Below the pieces are notes generated by a model, which worked only from the letters and a program-made list of their open reading frames with translations, was not told the origin of the DNA and made no database searches. A program made the position numbers and the translations under genes. A DNA stretch of 64,000 bases, from positions 71,849,283 through 71,913,282 of the forward strand of contig CM040427.1 of NCBI GenBank assembly GCA_022702705.1, read 5' to 3'. Every line of letters starts with the position of its first letter. Position 1 is the stretch's first letter. Shown piece by piece: positions 22,861 to 35,639 of the stretch. The stretch is from Papilionanthe hookeriana x Papilionanthe teres (Eukaryota; Streptophyta; Magnoliopsida; Asparagales; Orchidaceae).

Positions 22861-25800
22861 TAAAAGAGTTTAATAATTTAACTTTAATTTAATGATTAAG
22901 TCTTTTAATATTTTAAATCTTAAATTTAAATTATCATTTTAATTAAGAATTAAATATTAATGAGATGATTAATTTAGGGATTTTTAAATTAAAGAATAAA
23001 TCTCTTCCTAATAATATCCATATCTTAATAATTCCAATTTTATTATTCTTCCAAATTTAATCAATTATTTAATTAAGGTTTATTTCAATTATTTTAAATT
23101 GTTTAGTAGGTTTCTACCCTTTAATTATTTGAATTTCAATCATCCAAATCAGATTAAGATCAAATATTTTGTTTGTTAATTTTATTAATCCTAAAGTTTT
23201 AATTAAGGGTTAAAAATTTAATTACCACTTTGCCCTTCAAGCTTAATAATTTCATAACTCACTAAATTGAGCTTAAATGAACTTGAAATTTTTATGTGAC
23301 TTCACTCATATGTCAATAAAGACATGAGAGGAGAAAATGTGATTTTTCTGTATTTAATTTATTTATATAATTATTTTTGGTAGAAAATAGGGATTTCCAA
23401 GGAAAATTTAATAACATGACCAAGGGAAAGTTTCTGTCCTTAAGAAAATTATGGTACATTCCTAATGACCAGAGGACCACTTGGACCAATTTTGGTGATT
23501 TTTTGAATTATATTATTTTTATTATAATTATTTTAAGTTTTGGAGTATTAATTAATTTAAAAATAAAATAAAGGTTGAAAAATAAAATTTATATTTTTCA
23601 AAAATCTCTCTGATATCAAGGAAATCAGAGAATGAGTTTTTTCAATTTTTTGATTTTTATTTGATTTATTATAATTATTTTAGTGAAAATGCTAGAAAAT
23701 ACATTTTTTTTAATTTTAAAATTACCCTAGGGCTTTAAAACTTAATATCTCATTAAATAGACCTAAGAAAAATATGGGATTTGTTCCTAAGTGATTAAAA
23801 TTCAAAATGTGACATTTTGGTGAATTTTATTATTTTTGTGATTTTTATTATTTTTTAATTATTAAAATATTAAAATAATGCAAAAAATTAAATTTTTTAG
23901 AAAATTAAAATTTTAATTTTCTTAAATTCCCCGATATCAGAGAGGCTCCAAAACCAATTTGGTGAATTTTTGAAAGGTGTTTTGAAAGTTATGAATTTTT
24001 AAAGTTTAAAATGGCTAAATGGCTTAATCAACCCATTTAGTAGGGCTAACCAAGTCCAATTGACTTCAAATTTTTATGGTGGGTTCCTCTGATCCTAAAG
24101 GTCAGTGGAGAATTGATTTCAAGTCAGTTTGATATATGGTTAGCTCTAATTAATTTAGGAGTTATTTTGGGTGTTTAAGCCAATTAGGGTTATTTTAAAT
24201 GAACTAACTCAAAACCTATTTTTCCTAGGGTCCTCTGGTCATAAGAAACATCAACAAATTTTCCTAGAATTTATTTCACAACATGCTAATTATTGGAATT
24301 AAAATACTCAAAACAGTAACATGAATTTGAAAAATCAATAACTTCTCATAGGGATGGCCTCTGACTTTGGAAAATTCAGGGAATGTTCCTAAATTCAGAG
24401 GCTTCAAAAGCCCTATGGTCTCATGCCATGGTGAATTTTCTATATGCATGGAGAATTAAAAGAATGCAGAAGGTAAATAAATCATTAAAAATAAAATACT
24501 TGATGAAATTAAATAATTTCTTTTCCACATTATTCTCCTACTGTTCATCTGAGCGAGAGGGTATTTTTATTTTATTTTTCTGATTTTCCTACACAAAGTT
24601 ATGGATTTTTGAAGTTTAGGGAATTAAATAAATCAAAAAATACCCTAATTTTCTATTTATCCACGCGGCGCCGCGTCAACCTCGGCAGCTCCGAAACGCC
24701 GCGTGGCGTTCTCTGATTCGACGCCGCCACTTGAGTCAGCAGCCCAGGTCCCGCCTTCCGCGTATCATCTGCTGATCCGACCAGATCTGAGCCGTCCGTC
24801 TGCGCGTGTATTAAATGGACGGCATCCGTTCATCGTCCCCAAGCGTCCTCACTCGAGAGCCGTCCACATTAAATCCCTAATATCTCACTCGATACTCGAT
24901 GGATTTTTGTGTTCTTATGCTCTATGGATTCGTCTTGAAGAGCCGAATACATCTATACGGTGATCATGCATTGAAATTAAAGCATTTGAAATGGAGAATC
25001 TCCCGAAGCTTGGGATGAAGAATTAGCTCATACCTTAGCTCAGAGAAGTGTGGCTTCAATCTGAGGGTTGTGTCACCTTCGATTGGATCCGGCGAAGCTC
25101 CGGATGAAGTCTCCTGAGTGCGGTGAATCGCTCAGGTATGATTTCGACCACAGTCGATCACAAAGCTTGGAGGTCTGGAGCAAGCTGGGTGGCTCTGGAG
25201 AGGGGGCTTTTGCTGGTGGACTCCTTCCCTTGGTACGAGTGAAGGTGTAGGACCAATCAATTTGAGGATTGATCCACTGTGGAGAAGTGTCTCGGTTTTG
25301 GGTGGAATTTTGGCTGAGAAATTGGGTTCGTTGGTGGGGATTAGAGGCAAATTGTCATCTGGGATCAATTGCTCTAAGTATGGAGAGTGTTCTGGAACAA
25401 TTTTGGCAGGGTTTCAATAAGGTCTGGTTCAGCACCTCTCATGGCCGAGAGGGGGTGGTGTTTAAGTAGAAGAGGGTGGAGGGCCTCCCAGGGAGAGTTA
25501 AGGCTTGGGATCAGCTGCTCTTGGCAAGAGAAGAACAGCTACAATGGCCACTGGGGATGGGGCGGCTCGGCGGGTGAGAATTCCAAGTTTGGGCTCACAT
25601 GTGAGCTCTCGGCTTGGTGGTTTCCGGCGGCTGTGGTGGCTGGCCGGCCAGGGTCAGGTCAACCTCAAGGTCAGGGAGGTCAGGGCTGGGGCTTAGTGCA
25701 GTCAATTGGCCATGGACATGTGTAAAGGAGTTGAATTGAAATGGAATGGGGGAGGAGCTTATTTTGGGTTCAAATGGGTCAACCCACCTTTTGGGCTTGG

Positions 25801-27830
25801 TTCACCTCCCCATGGCTGATTTGGGCTGAGGGAGGATCAGATGGATCAGCTAGGAAAGGGTGGAGAAGTCACCATCCATGAATATTTTGATTAAACATGG
25901 ATTAAGGTGAAGCATTAAAAGGGTTAAAACCTTTTAAGGGGGCTTAAAAGAGGCTCCTCATTTTTCCATTAGTGGCTTGATCACATGTCAAACCTTCCAT
26001 GGCTTCATGTGGCTTGTCCATGGCTTGCATGGCTTGTCTTTGGCTTGGGGAAAAGCTTGGTCAATTTCATGAAAATGGATTTTAGAAATTTTTGGTAATT
26101 TGATGGGAATTTGTATGAAGCTTGATTTGGAATGGTTTGATGATGATTTTGAGACTTAGGGGTGATATCAATTAGAGGTATGATGAAAAGAAATTGCCAT
26201 GTGGGCTTTAGGGCCAAATTTGGGCTTTTGTATTTGGTGAAAATGGGCCTTTTAAAGTGGTTTAGGGAAGTGGGCTTTTGGATTTTAAAATGGATTTTGG
26301 GATGAAATTTTGGTAAATGCTTGGGCCAAATAATTGTTGGGTTTAGCTCATAGATGTGTCATGAGTGACTTGGAGCAAATTGGGAGTGATTTGGGTTTGA
26401 ATTGGGTTGAATTTGGGCTCCTTTGGTGAATGGGCCAATATAGGTCAAATTGGGCTAACTTGGGCCAATGTTGGGCTAGGGTTGAAATTGATGTAAAATT
26501 AATGTTAGGAAATGTTTATGGGAGTGTTTCAAAGAGGTTTTGACTTTGGTTGGGCTTTGATTTTGGGATTTGGGCTCATTTGGGTTAGGTTTGGGTTTAG
26601 GTCAAAATTGGGCCTTTTAGCTTTGGGTTGAATTTGAGTGGGGTTTGGGTCTAAATGTTGGGCAAATCATGTTAGTGTTTTGTTTTTGGGAATGTTAAGG
26701 AAGATTTAGAAAAGATTTGGGGTTAATTGGAGTTGAATTGGGTGAGTTTGGGTTAGGTTTGGGTCATGGGTCCAAATTGGGCTTTAAGGCCAAAAGTGAA
26801 ATTGGATCCAAATGTCAATCAAATTGGACTTGGATTTGGTCTAGATTGGTATTGGGATTGTTGAATTGAAGTTTAGAATTGAATTGGACCAGAATTTGGA
26901 TCAATTGGGTAGGTTTGGTTTGACATTGAGTTCACTTTGGGTTAAAATGGGTCAAATTGGGGGTTTTGACAAACGTGGGGTAAATTAACAAAATTGGCCC
27001 ATGTTGTAGTTGAACAAAATGAAATTGAGAATATTTGGGATTTTTTGGAATTTTCTGGGAATTTTCTGAATTTTTGGATTTTTGGGTCAAGAGGGGTATT
27101 TTGGGTATTTGCAGGGTATTGGGAGGTATTTTTGGAATTTTTGGCATTTTTGGCTATGAATGATCAATTTGAGTAATGTGGAAATGTTTGGGATTGGTTT
27201 TGAGGAATTTTGGGTGATTTGGGATTTCTTGAAAAATTTAGGTGATTTCAAGGGTTTTGGGTAGGCTAAGCGGGGTAAGGTCCCGGGGGTCAAAAATTGA
27301 AAATTTGGAAAATTGAAGATTGGGTGAATGTAAGTGGAATAAAATCATTTTGGTTGAGCCATGAAGCCATATCAAGCCCACATAAGCCATGAAGGGACTC
27401 ATTTGAGGCATCCACTATGTTGTTCCTAACCTCTTGCCAAGGGCTTAGGGGTTAAGGACCATCCATGTGAATCACCTACATGAGTCAGGAGGTCAAATTG
27501 GGTATAGGTGTGTGAAAGTGTAGTGTATAAATGTAGTGCATGTGTAAGTCAGCCCTTCACCAGACCAGGCCACCCAGGGCAGTCCTAAGGCCAAAGAGTC
27601 CTATAGGAACTCATCCTTTAAACTTCCACATTTGATTTCAACCCTCTAGGTGATTAGGGGTCTACAGTCAAGTTTGTGGAGTTTGCGAGGAGTTAAGAAG
27701 TGGTTTGAACTTCTAAGTGGTGGGTCCCAATTCTAGTCCTCTAAGATAGTCAAAGGAAAAACCTAAGGCTAGATCCTAAGTACTAAAGAGAAGAAGAGAA
27801 GACCTCATCAAAAATGAGGTCAACACTTTC

Positions 27831-27954
27831 ATCATAATTAATCATTTTCATCATACTTGCAAGAAAAACACAAAATATCTTCCATTAAAGTGTAATATCA
27901 TCAAAAATAGGTATAAAAATGTGCATAAAAACACTATATATTTTAAGTGTATCA
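27831..27954 (-). mobile_element. Relic solo LTR, 5' part
   Basis: This is the 5' end of the LTR interrupted by copy A. On the minus strand it begins TGATACACTTAAAATATAT and contains GATGATATTACACTTTAA, matching the first 100 bp of the LTR at 59012. It ends at the CTTTC duplication. Confidence 0.7.
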
Positions 27955-29389
27955 GGGAGGAGAAAAGAGGGAGAGAGATAAAGAGGAAGAAAAAATGAAG
28001 ATAACATACAAAATTGCCTCGTAGGAACAAACTAGGGTATTCTCGAGCTTTATGACACATTTTATATATTGTAAATTGGGGTTATAAGAGCAAAAGTGAG
28101 AGAGATCTCCCTACAAGAGTGGGTCTAGAGAGAAACGCATAAATAGGCCAAAGCCTCAAGAGACAAAAGCCCCTAATACATGTTATGGTCAACCTATTTA
28201 TAGAAGGTAAATGTACAAAGTGTAAAATTACATACTTTCATCTGCTTTAATAGGAGCTTTATAGGGTATTATTGTCTTTTATCGTGCCTTTTAGTATTTA
28301 TAACTAATTTTTTCATCTTTTTGTGTGTATGGACTTTCTGGTCGGTAAGTCATCAGGTCTGTCGACTGAGCTAATGTTAGTTGACAATTATTTCTAGATA
28401 CTAGTCGACCATCAATCTATGAAAATGGTTGGCTGTAAGAGTGGTAGCCCATCGAACTTAGAGTGGATGTTCAGCTTGCTTGTTCCTTAGTGATCTTGAT
28501 AGATTTTAGCGAAGTTGTTGAGAGAGTCTATTGTTGATACTTGTGAGATTGCTTGGGGTACTAGACCTTTTGTTCGGTCGTTGGCATGCATGTTTGTCTC
28601 TTGTTGGCATGGGTGACTTTTTGGTCATCAGACTGGCCTTCAGTTGTTCGACAGTCCTTCAATCGATTGATTATCAGTTGCTACAGCTGGTCGGCTTCGT
28701 GAGCACTTGTAGCTTTTCAGCATAAGAATGATCTTTGTTTTGTCTCTTTTAATCTGATTGTTAGATTATCTTGAGATTCATGCAGACCATTTTTGGGTGT
28801 ACATAATAAGTTCTTCAATTTTATTTCTCCTTGATAGCAACAATTGTGGTAATGACTAAGAATTTTTTAATGCAATTAATCGAATCTTGATAGTCGTAAT
28901 TTAATATATTATTAAGACTTCTTGGATTTTTGTGCCCATGAACCGTATATATAAGGTGTCGTGGATAGTTCTTAGTATCTCGAGTTTGTCCCTCCTTACA
29001 TTCACTTATCTTATGTGTTGTCTTCATGGATAAAGGATCTGATTTGACGCTTGTACCTGTCGACCAAGCTAAGATGATGGTTACCCTTGGAGTAATAAAG
29101 TAGTGTTGGTCAGAAAGTGAGCAGAAAAAGAAGTAGAAGTAGAAGGTTCCTAGGATGCTAAAGCCATCCAAGTAAGTGGAGGTAGAGGAGTCGTTGGATT
29201 CAATTGTGAGATTCCCAATAAGGTTAAACCAAGAACTAGGAAGGAGCTTGATGGTTTGGCAACTGTCCTTCAACAAAAGCTCATGCTGAGGTTCTTGGTC
29301 AGCTAGAGATTGTGAGCACTCCTCCATTGACTATTGTAACAGAAGTTGGTGAGGGTGATCAGTCGATCGAAGAAAAATGAGCAGCTTAT
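27955..29389 (+). repeat. Decayed two-gene repeat, copy 2, part 1
   Basis: Worn sequence with a TATA-type box near 28950 and a broken frame from the ATG at 29027, rich in Lys and Glu with many stops. It resembles copy 1 at 300-1390 in layout and short blocks. Giant LTR copy B inserts at 29390; the host appears to resume at 47628 and again at 55249. Confidence 0.35.
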
Positions 29390-29667
29390 TGTTGACCTCA
29401 CTTTTGTTGAGATCTATTCTTTCTTTAAGCAGTCTAGGATCTAGCCATAGGACTTTCCTGGTGACTATCTTAGAAGACTAGTGATGAAACCATTACCTCG
29501 TAGAAATTCAAAACACTTCTTTGCTTCAGTTGGATTTTCAAATGTTTAAAGTCTAACCTTTAAGCACTTAGGAGGATGAGACCAAGCTTAAGGAAGCTCA
29601 AGAGGAGTTCCCTATAGGATACTCAAGCCTTAGGACTCACCCTAGGTGGTCTGGTCTGGGTTAGGCT

Positions 29668-29690
29668 CACACACACACACACACACACTT
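29668..29690. repeat. (CA)n microsatellite
   Basis: About 11 CA units inside copy B. Confidence 0.9.
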
Positions 29691-31363
29691 AAATTCTACA
29701 CTTACACTCATTATCTCAAACCCTAAACCAAACTTGCCTATACTTGGTCCCCTACTCTTTGGAAACTCATGTGGGTGGTTCCCCAAGCTCTTAGCCACAG
29801 GCTAGGGTTTGGTTAGAACTAGCACATGGAGGTTCCAAAAGGGGAATTCCCTTGTTCCATGGCCCAAGAAGGTTGGAATCCTTCAATTAACCCCAATTTT
29901 ACAAAATTCCCAACCTTGACCCTTTGACGCCTAAACTTTCCCAAAATTACCAAATTATCCCTAAACCCTAATTTTGACCAAAAATCCCAAAATTTCTCAA
30001 ATTATCCAAATCTCTCCAAAAATCATTTCAAAATATCCCCCACCACTCAAATATTTCAAAATACTCCAAATTGACTAAAATTCCCCAAATACCCTCAAAA
30101 TAACCAAAATTATCAAAATGCCCCACAAAATCCAACTCCAAAAATCCCCAAAAATTCCCAAAATCCTCTTAAAGATTCCTAAAACCATTTGAACCACTCC
30201 CATGAGCCTAATTTGACCATATTGACCCAAATTAACCAAAAGCCCCAAATTGCCCCTTAAGGCCCAAAGTGCCCAAATCACCCCCAATGTCCACCCAATT
30301 GACCCCAATCTTCCCCAATTTCATTTACAAATTCAAATTCACCATGCCTAAACCTAATTCAAACCAAATCCAAGCACAATTTGACTTAATTTAAAGATCA
30401 ATTTCAACCCAAATCAAAAAGTCCCAATTTTGACCATGTACTCAAATCCCTTAAATTGAACCCCCTAGCCAAGTCCATTTCCCCAAAACTAAATTTTAAA
30501 CTCTTTCTAACATTCCTACAAACCAAATTAATCCACCAATTAACCTTAATTTGAGCCCAAACCTCCCCCAAATCCAGCCCAATCTAAAATTCCATATGCC
30601 CAAATATCACCACATGCCCTAACCCCAAAATTTCTACCTAATTTCTATTCAAAATACTTCATGACAATCACCCACATCAAATTGCAACATCAATTGAACC
30701 CTAGCTAAACTCTAGCCTAAACCCAAGTCTAACTCAACATGGCCAAAATTGATCAAATATCCAAATTTCAATAAATTAACCCTCCAAACCAATTCAAAAT
30801 CACTTCAATCCTCTTCTAAAATTTTTGTGACAATCATGCACACCAATTTGAACAATCAATTGGAGTCAATCCAAGCTCAAACCTAACCTAGCCTAACTTG
30901 AACCCAAAGTCCCCAAAATTGAACTAGGATCCAAATGTCACCAAAGCCTAGCCAAATTGACCAAGCCAAGTCTCCCATAGCCATCAAGTGGACCCTAGGA
31001 ACCACCCTAGATCCACTTAGCCCAACTGACTTGGGCCATGAACTAAGGATACCCTAAATTAGGGGATCTCTTTAATTTTTTAGCTAAACCAAAGGAGATC
31101 CTTACCCTTAACCATCAAGCCTTGATAGTAATCACCATTAAGTCTCTCTAAGCCCCCTGACCCTGTTAGCCACTAGCTCCACCCTGATCGGTCGGCCTAG
31201 TCGTCGGAAAAGCCAAATCTGAGAAGTCCTCTCCCCCATTTTAACACAAATTAAACCCATCCTTTGTGGCAAGCTCCCAATGGATGTATGCGCCGAATTG
31301 CCCTTACCCAGAGCTTACGGAGACCAGCCAATGGCAGCCTGAGCTCCACCCCTTGGCCATGGC

Positions 31364-31370
31364 TATAAAT
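31364..31370 (+). promoter_or_regulatory. Candidate core promoter of the giant LTR
   Basis: TATAAAT about 1975 bp into copy B, in a C/G-rich context. A related TATTTAA lies at 50214-50220 in copy C. It could mark the U3/R boundary, but there is no transcript evidence. Confidence 0.3.
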
Positions 31371-31784
31371 TGAGCTCCTCACGGCCAAGAGGTCAATGCA
31401 CTGAACCTTGGTAATGCTTTGCCAAAATTCTTCCAGAGCTTCTTTAAACTCCTCTAAGTGCAAATCCCCTGCCCTCAGCCACCCACAGCCACAACATGAG
31501 ACTAGTTTCTTCAATGAAATTTGATCTAAAACCGGGACACTTTCTGTCGCTTCACCACACTTCATCAAACTCCAATTTGAGTTGTTCCTTACTATCACAA
31601 AACCACATGAAGAGGATCCCCCATAGATACCCCATCACAGAGCCCCTTCAACCAAAGTTGGCATAGACCCAAAATCTCCCCCTGATCGAGTTCTGGTGCA
31701 GACCCAAGGAGAGCCCAAATTGGTTCTTGCAGAAGCTTCGCGAGGTCACAATGAACATGTAGAACCAATTTCATTGAGGCCTCA

Positions 31785-33265
31785 TGATCACAGAAAAATT
31801 CATTAAGAAATTCTTATCTATTTTTTGATGAAATTGTACTTTAAAGAAAGGTATTTTCTTTATTTTACTGCAGGAATGAAGATTTATAAGTGATGGAAGC
31901 AAAAAGCATGAAATGGAGCGAATTTGGATCAAAAAAGGAAGAAATTCATGCAAATTGAACTAAGTCGCCGACGGCGAGATCGAGGCCGCCGACGGCGAGT
32001 TCATGAGGAGAATTTCTGAAGGAATTATAACTACCTCGCCGACAGCGAGCCCGACCCCGTCGACAGCGAGATCGCGCGGTTTGAAGACCTTCTAGAAGCC
32101 CGCTGACGGCGAGGTCGTTTCCGCCGACGGCGAGACGGTTCAAAATGCAAATACTTTGAACACTGGACACTTTTTGAAGAGGTATTTAAGCACCCCTTGG
32201 ACCTTTGCCTACCTCTATAAATAGAGGCCGAATTCTAGTGTCTAGGTGTGTCTATTTTAGAGAGTCTGAGTCTCTTTTTGGTGTTTTAAGTGTGTCTGTT
32301 GTTTGTCATTAGTGAGTTTCTTTAGTTTATTTGAGTGCTTATTTAGAAGTTCTTTGTCTTAGAAGGAAAAGTCGAAAGGAACTTGAGGAGTACGCTTGGG
32401 GAGGAAATTAAGATAAGTATCTTTATTTATTGTTCTTGTTAACTTTAAATGAAATCCATGCTTTGTTTTATTTCCATGCATTCTGAGTAGTTTTCTTAGT
32501 CTTTCTCCTTGTTTATGAAAATTTTGCGGATTGATGAAATTAAATAGAAGTACCTAATATATTAAAATAAATAGTGATAATTTTTACTTAAAACTTAATT
32601 TACTTTCAATACGACGATTGAGTTGTTAAAATATATTGAATTATCAACTATAGTAAAAATTACATCCAATATTCAGGGAAGTCAAAAACCTTGGAAGGAG
32701 GGTGCAAATAGATAGAGAAATATTATATATCGGACGTAGAATTGGACATTTTGGTGTGACAGACTAAAATATTCAATTTGGTCCTATTGTTTGAGAGCTG
32801 AAGTGTAGATGTTAGCCCTCAGGTGAGGGGAACGTGGGAGCTACGAAGTGGCGGCCGGTATCCTCCCGACCTAGTCGCGGATTCGGTAATCGAACATAGG
32901 ATTAGTCGATGTTCTTTGCACCTGGACCAAAGGGTAAAGAATAGGAATGCTCCTATTTGTCACGATACAATTCAAGAATTCTATTTAGATTCATCATTCA
33001 CTTAATTTTCTAAAAACAAGGAGAAGGATACTTTTTCGAATTATTTAAATCAACTTATTTCGAAGCATTAGTTTACTTTAGTTTGTTGTAGTTACTTTAA
33101 ATTTTAGTTTACTATATTAGTAAGTAATTCCTTTAAATTTAGCTGATAACAAATATGTTAAAAACTTCCCTATGGGATCGATAACCAGGACTCCACTAGA
33201 GCCCTGTATTACTTGATACGATACGTATACTTGCGTAGAATCCACATTATACATTTTATCATTAA

Positions 33266-33307
<42 letters not shown>

Positions 33308-33428
33308 AAGCGGGATCAAGTTTTTGGTGCCGTTGCTATAAACATAAATTGCAAACATATTAAAAGTGGGTCAAGTTTTTGGCGCAGTTGCTATAAACAT
33401 AAATTGCAAGCATATTAAAAGTGGGTCA
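31785..33428 (+). repeat. 5' LTR of the Athila-like element (1644 bp)
   Basis: Begins TGATCACAG and ends GTGGGTCA. It contains three couples of CTCGCCGACGGCGAG-type modules (31965-32131), a TATA-like CTATAAATAGAGG near 32215-32227 as the likely core promoter, an (AT)n tract (33269-33304), and near its end two repeats of a degenerate primer-site-like unit. Confidence 0.9.
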
Positions 33429-33434
33429 AGCTTT

Positions 33435-33452
33435 TGGCGCCGTTGCCGGGGA
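33435..33452 (+). promoter_or_regulatory. Primer-binding site for tRNA-Asp
   Basis: TGGCGCCGTTGCCGGGGA is complementary to the 3' end of plant tRNA-Asp, six bases after the 5' LTR. Two degenerate look-alikes with the same TTTTGG(C/T)GC.GTTGC core precede it at about 33329 and 33379. Confidence 0.85.
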
Positions 33453-33504
33453 AGTAAAGAAATTATTTACTAGAGTAACGAACTATTTTGTTTTATAAAA
33501 TTGT

Positions 33505-34566
33505 ATGCTAAAATTTGAAAACGAAAATTTAATACCTTACGATTCAGAATTAGAGCGTACAATTAAAAGAATTCGAAAACAAAAAAGAGAAATTATAAAT
33601 TTAACACAAATGACAAATATTCCTGAAAATGAAAATATCAGTTAACCAAGACCATTACGAGATTATGCCAATCCTACATTAGAAGAAATTCATTTAACTA
33701 TTCAAAACCCTGATGTAGTTGCTTAATTCATTTGAACTTAAACACTGCAATTATCCAAATGGTACAAAATAATCAATTTAGTGGTTCACCTACTGAAGAT
33801 CCTAATTTACATCTTGCTAGTTTTTTAGAACTATGTGCTACTTTCAAATATGAAGGAGTATCTAACGATGCTTTATTAGACTTAGACTTTTTCCTTCTTC
33901 TTTAAGGGATAAGGCTAAAATGTGGTTAAATTCGTTAGCACTCTGGATCTATTAAAACTTGGGGAGAGTTATCACAAAAATTTCTAGCGAAATATTTTCC
34001 ACCATCTAAAACTGATAAGCTTAGAAATGATATAACTTCTTTTAGTCAGTTTGATGGAGAGTCAATAAATGAAGCTTGAGAGAGATTTAAAGAACTTCTT
34101 AGGAAATGCCCACATCATGTGTTACCAAATTGGTTAATTATACAAACTTTCTATAATGGATTAGTAGGATCTTTAAGATCAATCATCGATGTCGCTGCTA
34201 GAGGATCATTAATGTCAAAACCATTTGATGAAGCCTATGCACTAATCGAAGAAATGGCAACCAATAATTTTCAATGGCCTGCTGATAGAATGAATCCGAA
34301 AAAATAGCTAGTATTCATGAAAATGATGCAATATCTATGTTAGCTTCGCAAATCGCTATCGTATCTAAAAAATTAGATCATTTTGGAATGAATTACTCTC
34401 TAACTATATCAGAAGAAAATTCATCTGGACAACTTATAGAATCTCAATCTCAATATGAAACTATTAATGCAATTAACAACAGACCCAATAATCCTTATGC
34501 AAATTATTATAACCCTGGATGGAAAAATCATCCTAATTTTAATTGGAATTATAACATAACTAACAA
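33505..34566 (+). pseudogene. gag: gag of the Athila-like element (broken)
   Basis: Encodes the capsid-type protein that packages element RNA. The start at 33505 opens an acidic-basic N-terminus, but stops and frame changes follow (first stop near 33642). Recognisable pieces are shared with the gag at 61225: a Pro-Thr-x-Glu-Glu-Ile-His segment, a Leu-rich helix, and the open stretch 34119-34307 with the LPNWLIIQTFYNGL motif of the retrotransposon gag core. The 34337-34566 stretch is Asn/Tyr-rich. It joins reverse transcriptase directly, without protease. Confidence 0.75.
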
Positions 34567-35437
34567 CCTGCAACATTCCAAAGATGTATGATGTCTATAT
34601 TTAGTAAATTAATTGATAATGGAATAGAAGTATTTATGGATGATTTCTCTGTATTTGGAACACCATTTGACACATGCTTAAATCATCTTGAAAAAGTATT
34701 TGAAGTATGTGAGAAAACTAATTTATTTCTTAATTGGGAGAAATGTCAATTTATGGTTACAGACGGCATTGTATTAGGGCATAAAATTTCGGAAAAAGGC
34801 ATGGAAGTAGACCCTGCAAAAATTCAAGTTATAGCTAAATTACCACCTCCAACTACGGTGAAAGGGGTAAGAAGTTTTCTTGGACATGCTGGATTCTACA
34901 GACGTTATATTAAAGATTTTTCAAAAATTACTAAACCTCTATGCCAACTTCTTGAAAAGGACAAGAAATTTGAATTTACAACTGAATGCCTGAATGCTTT
35001 CGAATTATTAAAAGATAAATTAATTACAGCACCTATAATAGTTTCACCTAATTGGGAGAAACCATTTGAGCTTATGTGTGATGCTAGTGATTATGCTTAT
35101 AGGAGCGAGTTCTTGGGCAAAGATATGATAAGATTTTCAAAGTTATATATTATGCTTAGTAAAACTCTAAATGATGCTTGAAATAAATTATACGATTTTC
35201 GAAAGAGAATTATTAGCGATTGTATATGCTTTTAATAAATTTCGGCATTATCTAATAGGAACTAAATGTATTGTACATACTAATCACTCTGCTATAAAAT
35301 ATTTAATGCAAAAGAAAGATTCTAAACCAAGATTAATCAGATGGATATTATTAATGCAAGAATTTGATTTTGAGATCATTAACAAAAGGAGCGATAATCG
35401 AATTGCGAGATCATTTATCGAGATTAGAAAATCATGA
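34567..35437 (+). pseudogene. pol: Reverse transcriptase C-terminal half plus RNase H
   Basis: Starts inside the reverse transcriptase, just upstream of the catalytic FMDD box (34633-34644). The thumb and connection follow, including a LGH motif and FLGHAGFYRRYIKDF. RNase H begins at a DASDYA motif (about 35080); a Glu-rich helix ERELLAIVYAF is in the next frame (from 35171). The TDH box expected in RNase H reads Thr-Asn-His, so one catalytic Asp is replaced. A frame change lies near 35171. The fingers, half of the palm and the whole protease are absent, and the reading frame passes almost seamlessly from gag, consistent with an internal deletion. Confidence 0.85.
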
Positions 35438-35639
35438 ATTATACGATACTGATAATGAAATTTTAGACGGTTTTCTTGATGAACAACTTTATAATATTAA
35501 TGAGTTGAAAATACCTTGGTATGCTTGATATAGTAAATTATATTGTAAGTGACATTTTACCACCTATGTTAACTTTGCAACAACGAGAAAAAATTCATTC
35601 ACGATACTAAAACATACTTTTGGGATGAACCATACTTAT

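Larger units (their letters stand above)
20475..27825 (-). mobile_element. Giant solo LTR, copy A (7351 bp), TSD CTTTC
   Basis: Read on the minus strand it starts TGTTGACCTCA and ends GCCGACA, with TG...CA termini. CTTTC at 20470-20474 and 27826-27830 is a perfect 5-bp duplication. It is collinear with copy C (47848-55243) over its whole length, in the opposite orientation. No second LTR, primer site, polypurine tract, gag or pol is present, so it is best read as a solo LTR. It contains a (TTTAA)n block, a GC-rich segment (about 24660-24840) and long G-rich stretches of TTGGG words. Small open frames shared with copy C reflect shared DNA, not genes. Confidence 0.8.
29390..31784 (+). mobile_element. 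Giant solo LTR, copy B, 5' part
   Basis: Starts TGTTGACCTCA and runs in the same orientation as copy C, with the C/A-rich stretches of CCCAAA words that complement the G-rich part of copy A. It is more diverged than A and C, so it is probably older. It breaks at CCTCA, where the 11.7-kb gypsy element is inserted, and continues at 43512. The 5 bp before it are CTTAT. Confidence 0.7.

Noticed and set aside
31946..32170. Minus-strand frame with LAVGG-like repeats, also at 36884-37072
   Set aside because: The repeated peptide is a by-product of the palindromic DNA modules, which read similarly on both strands.
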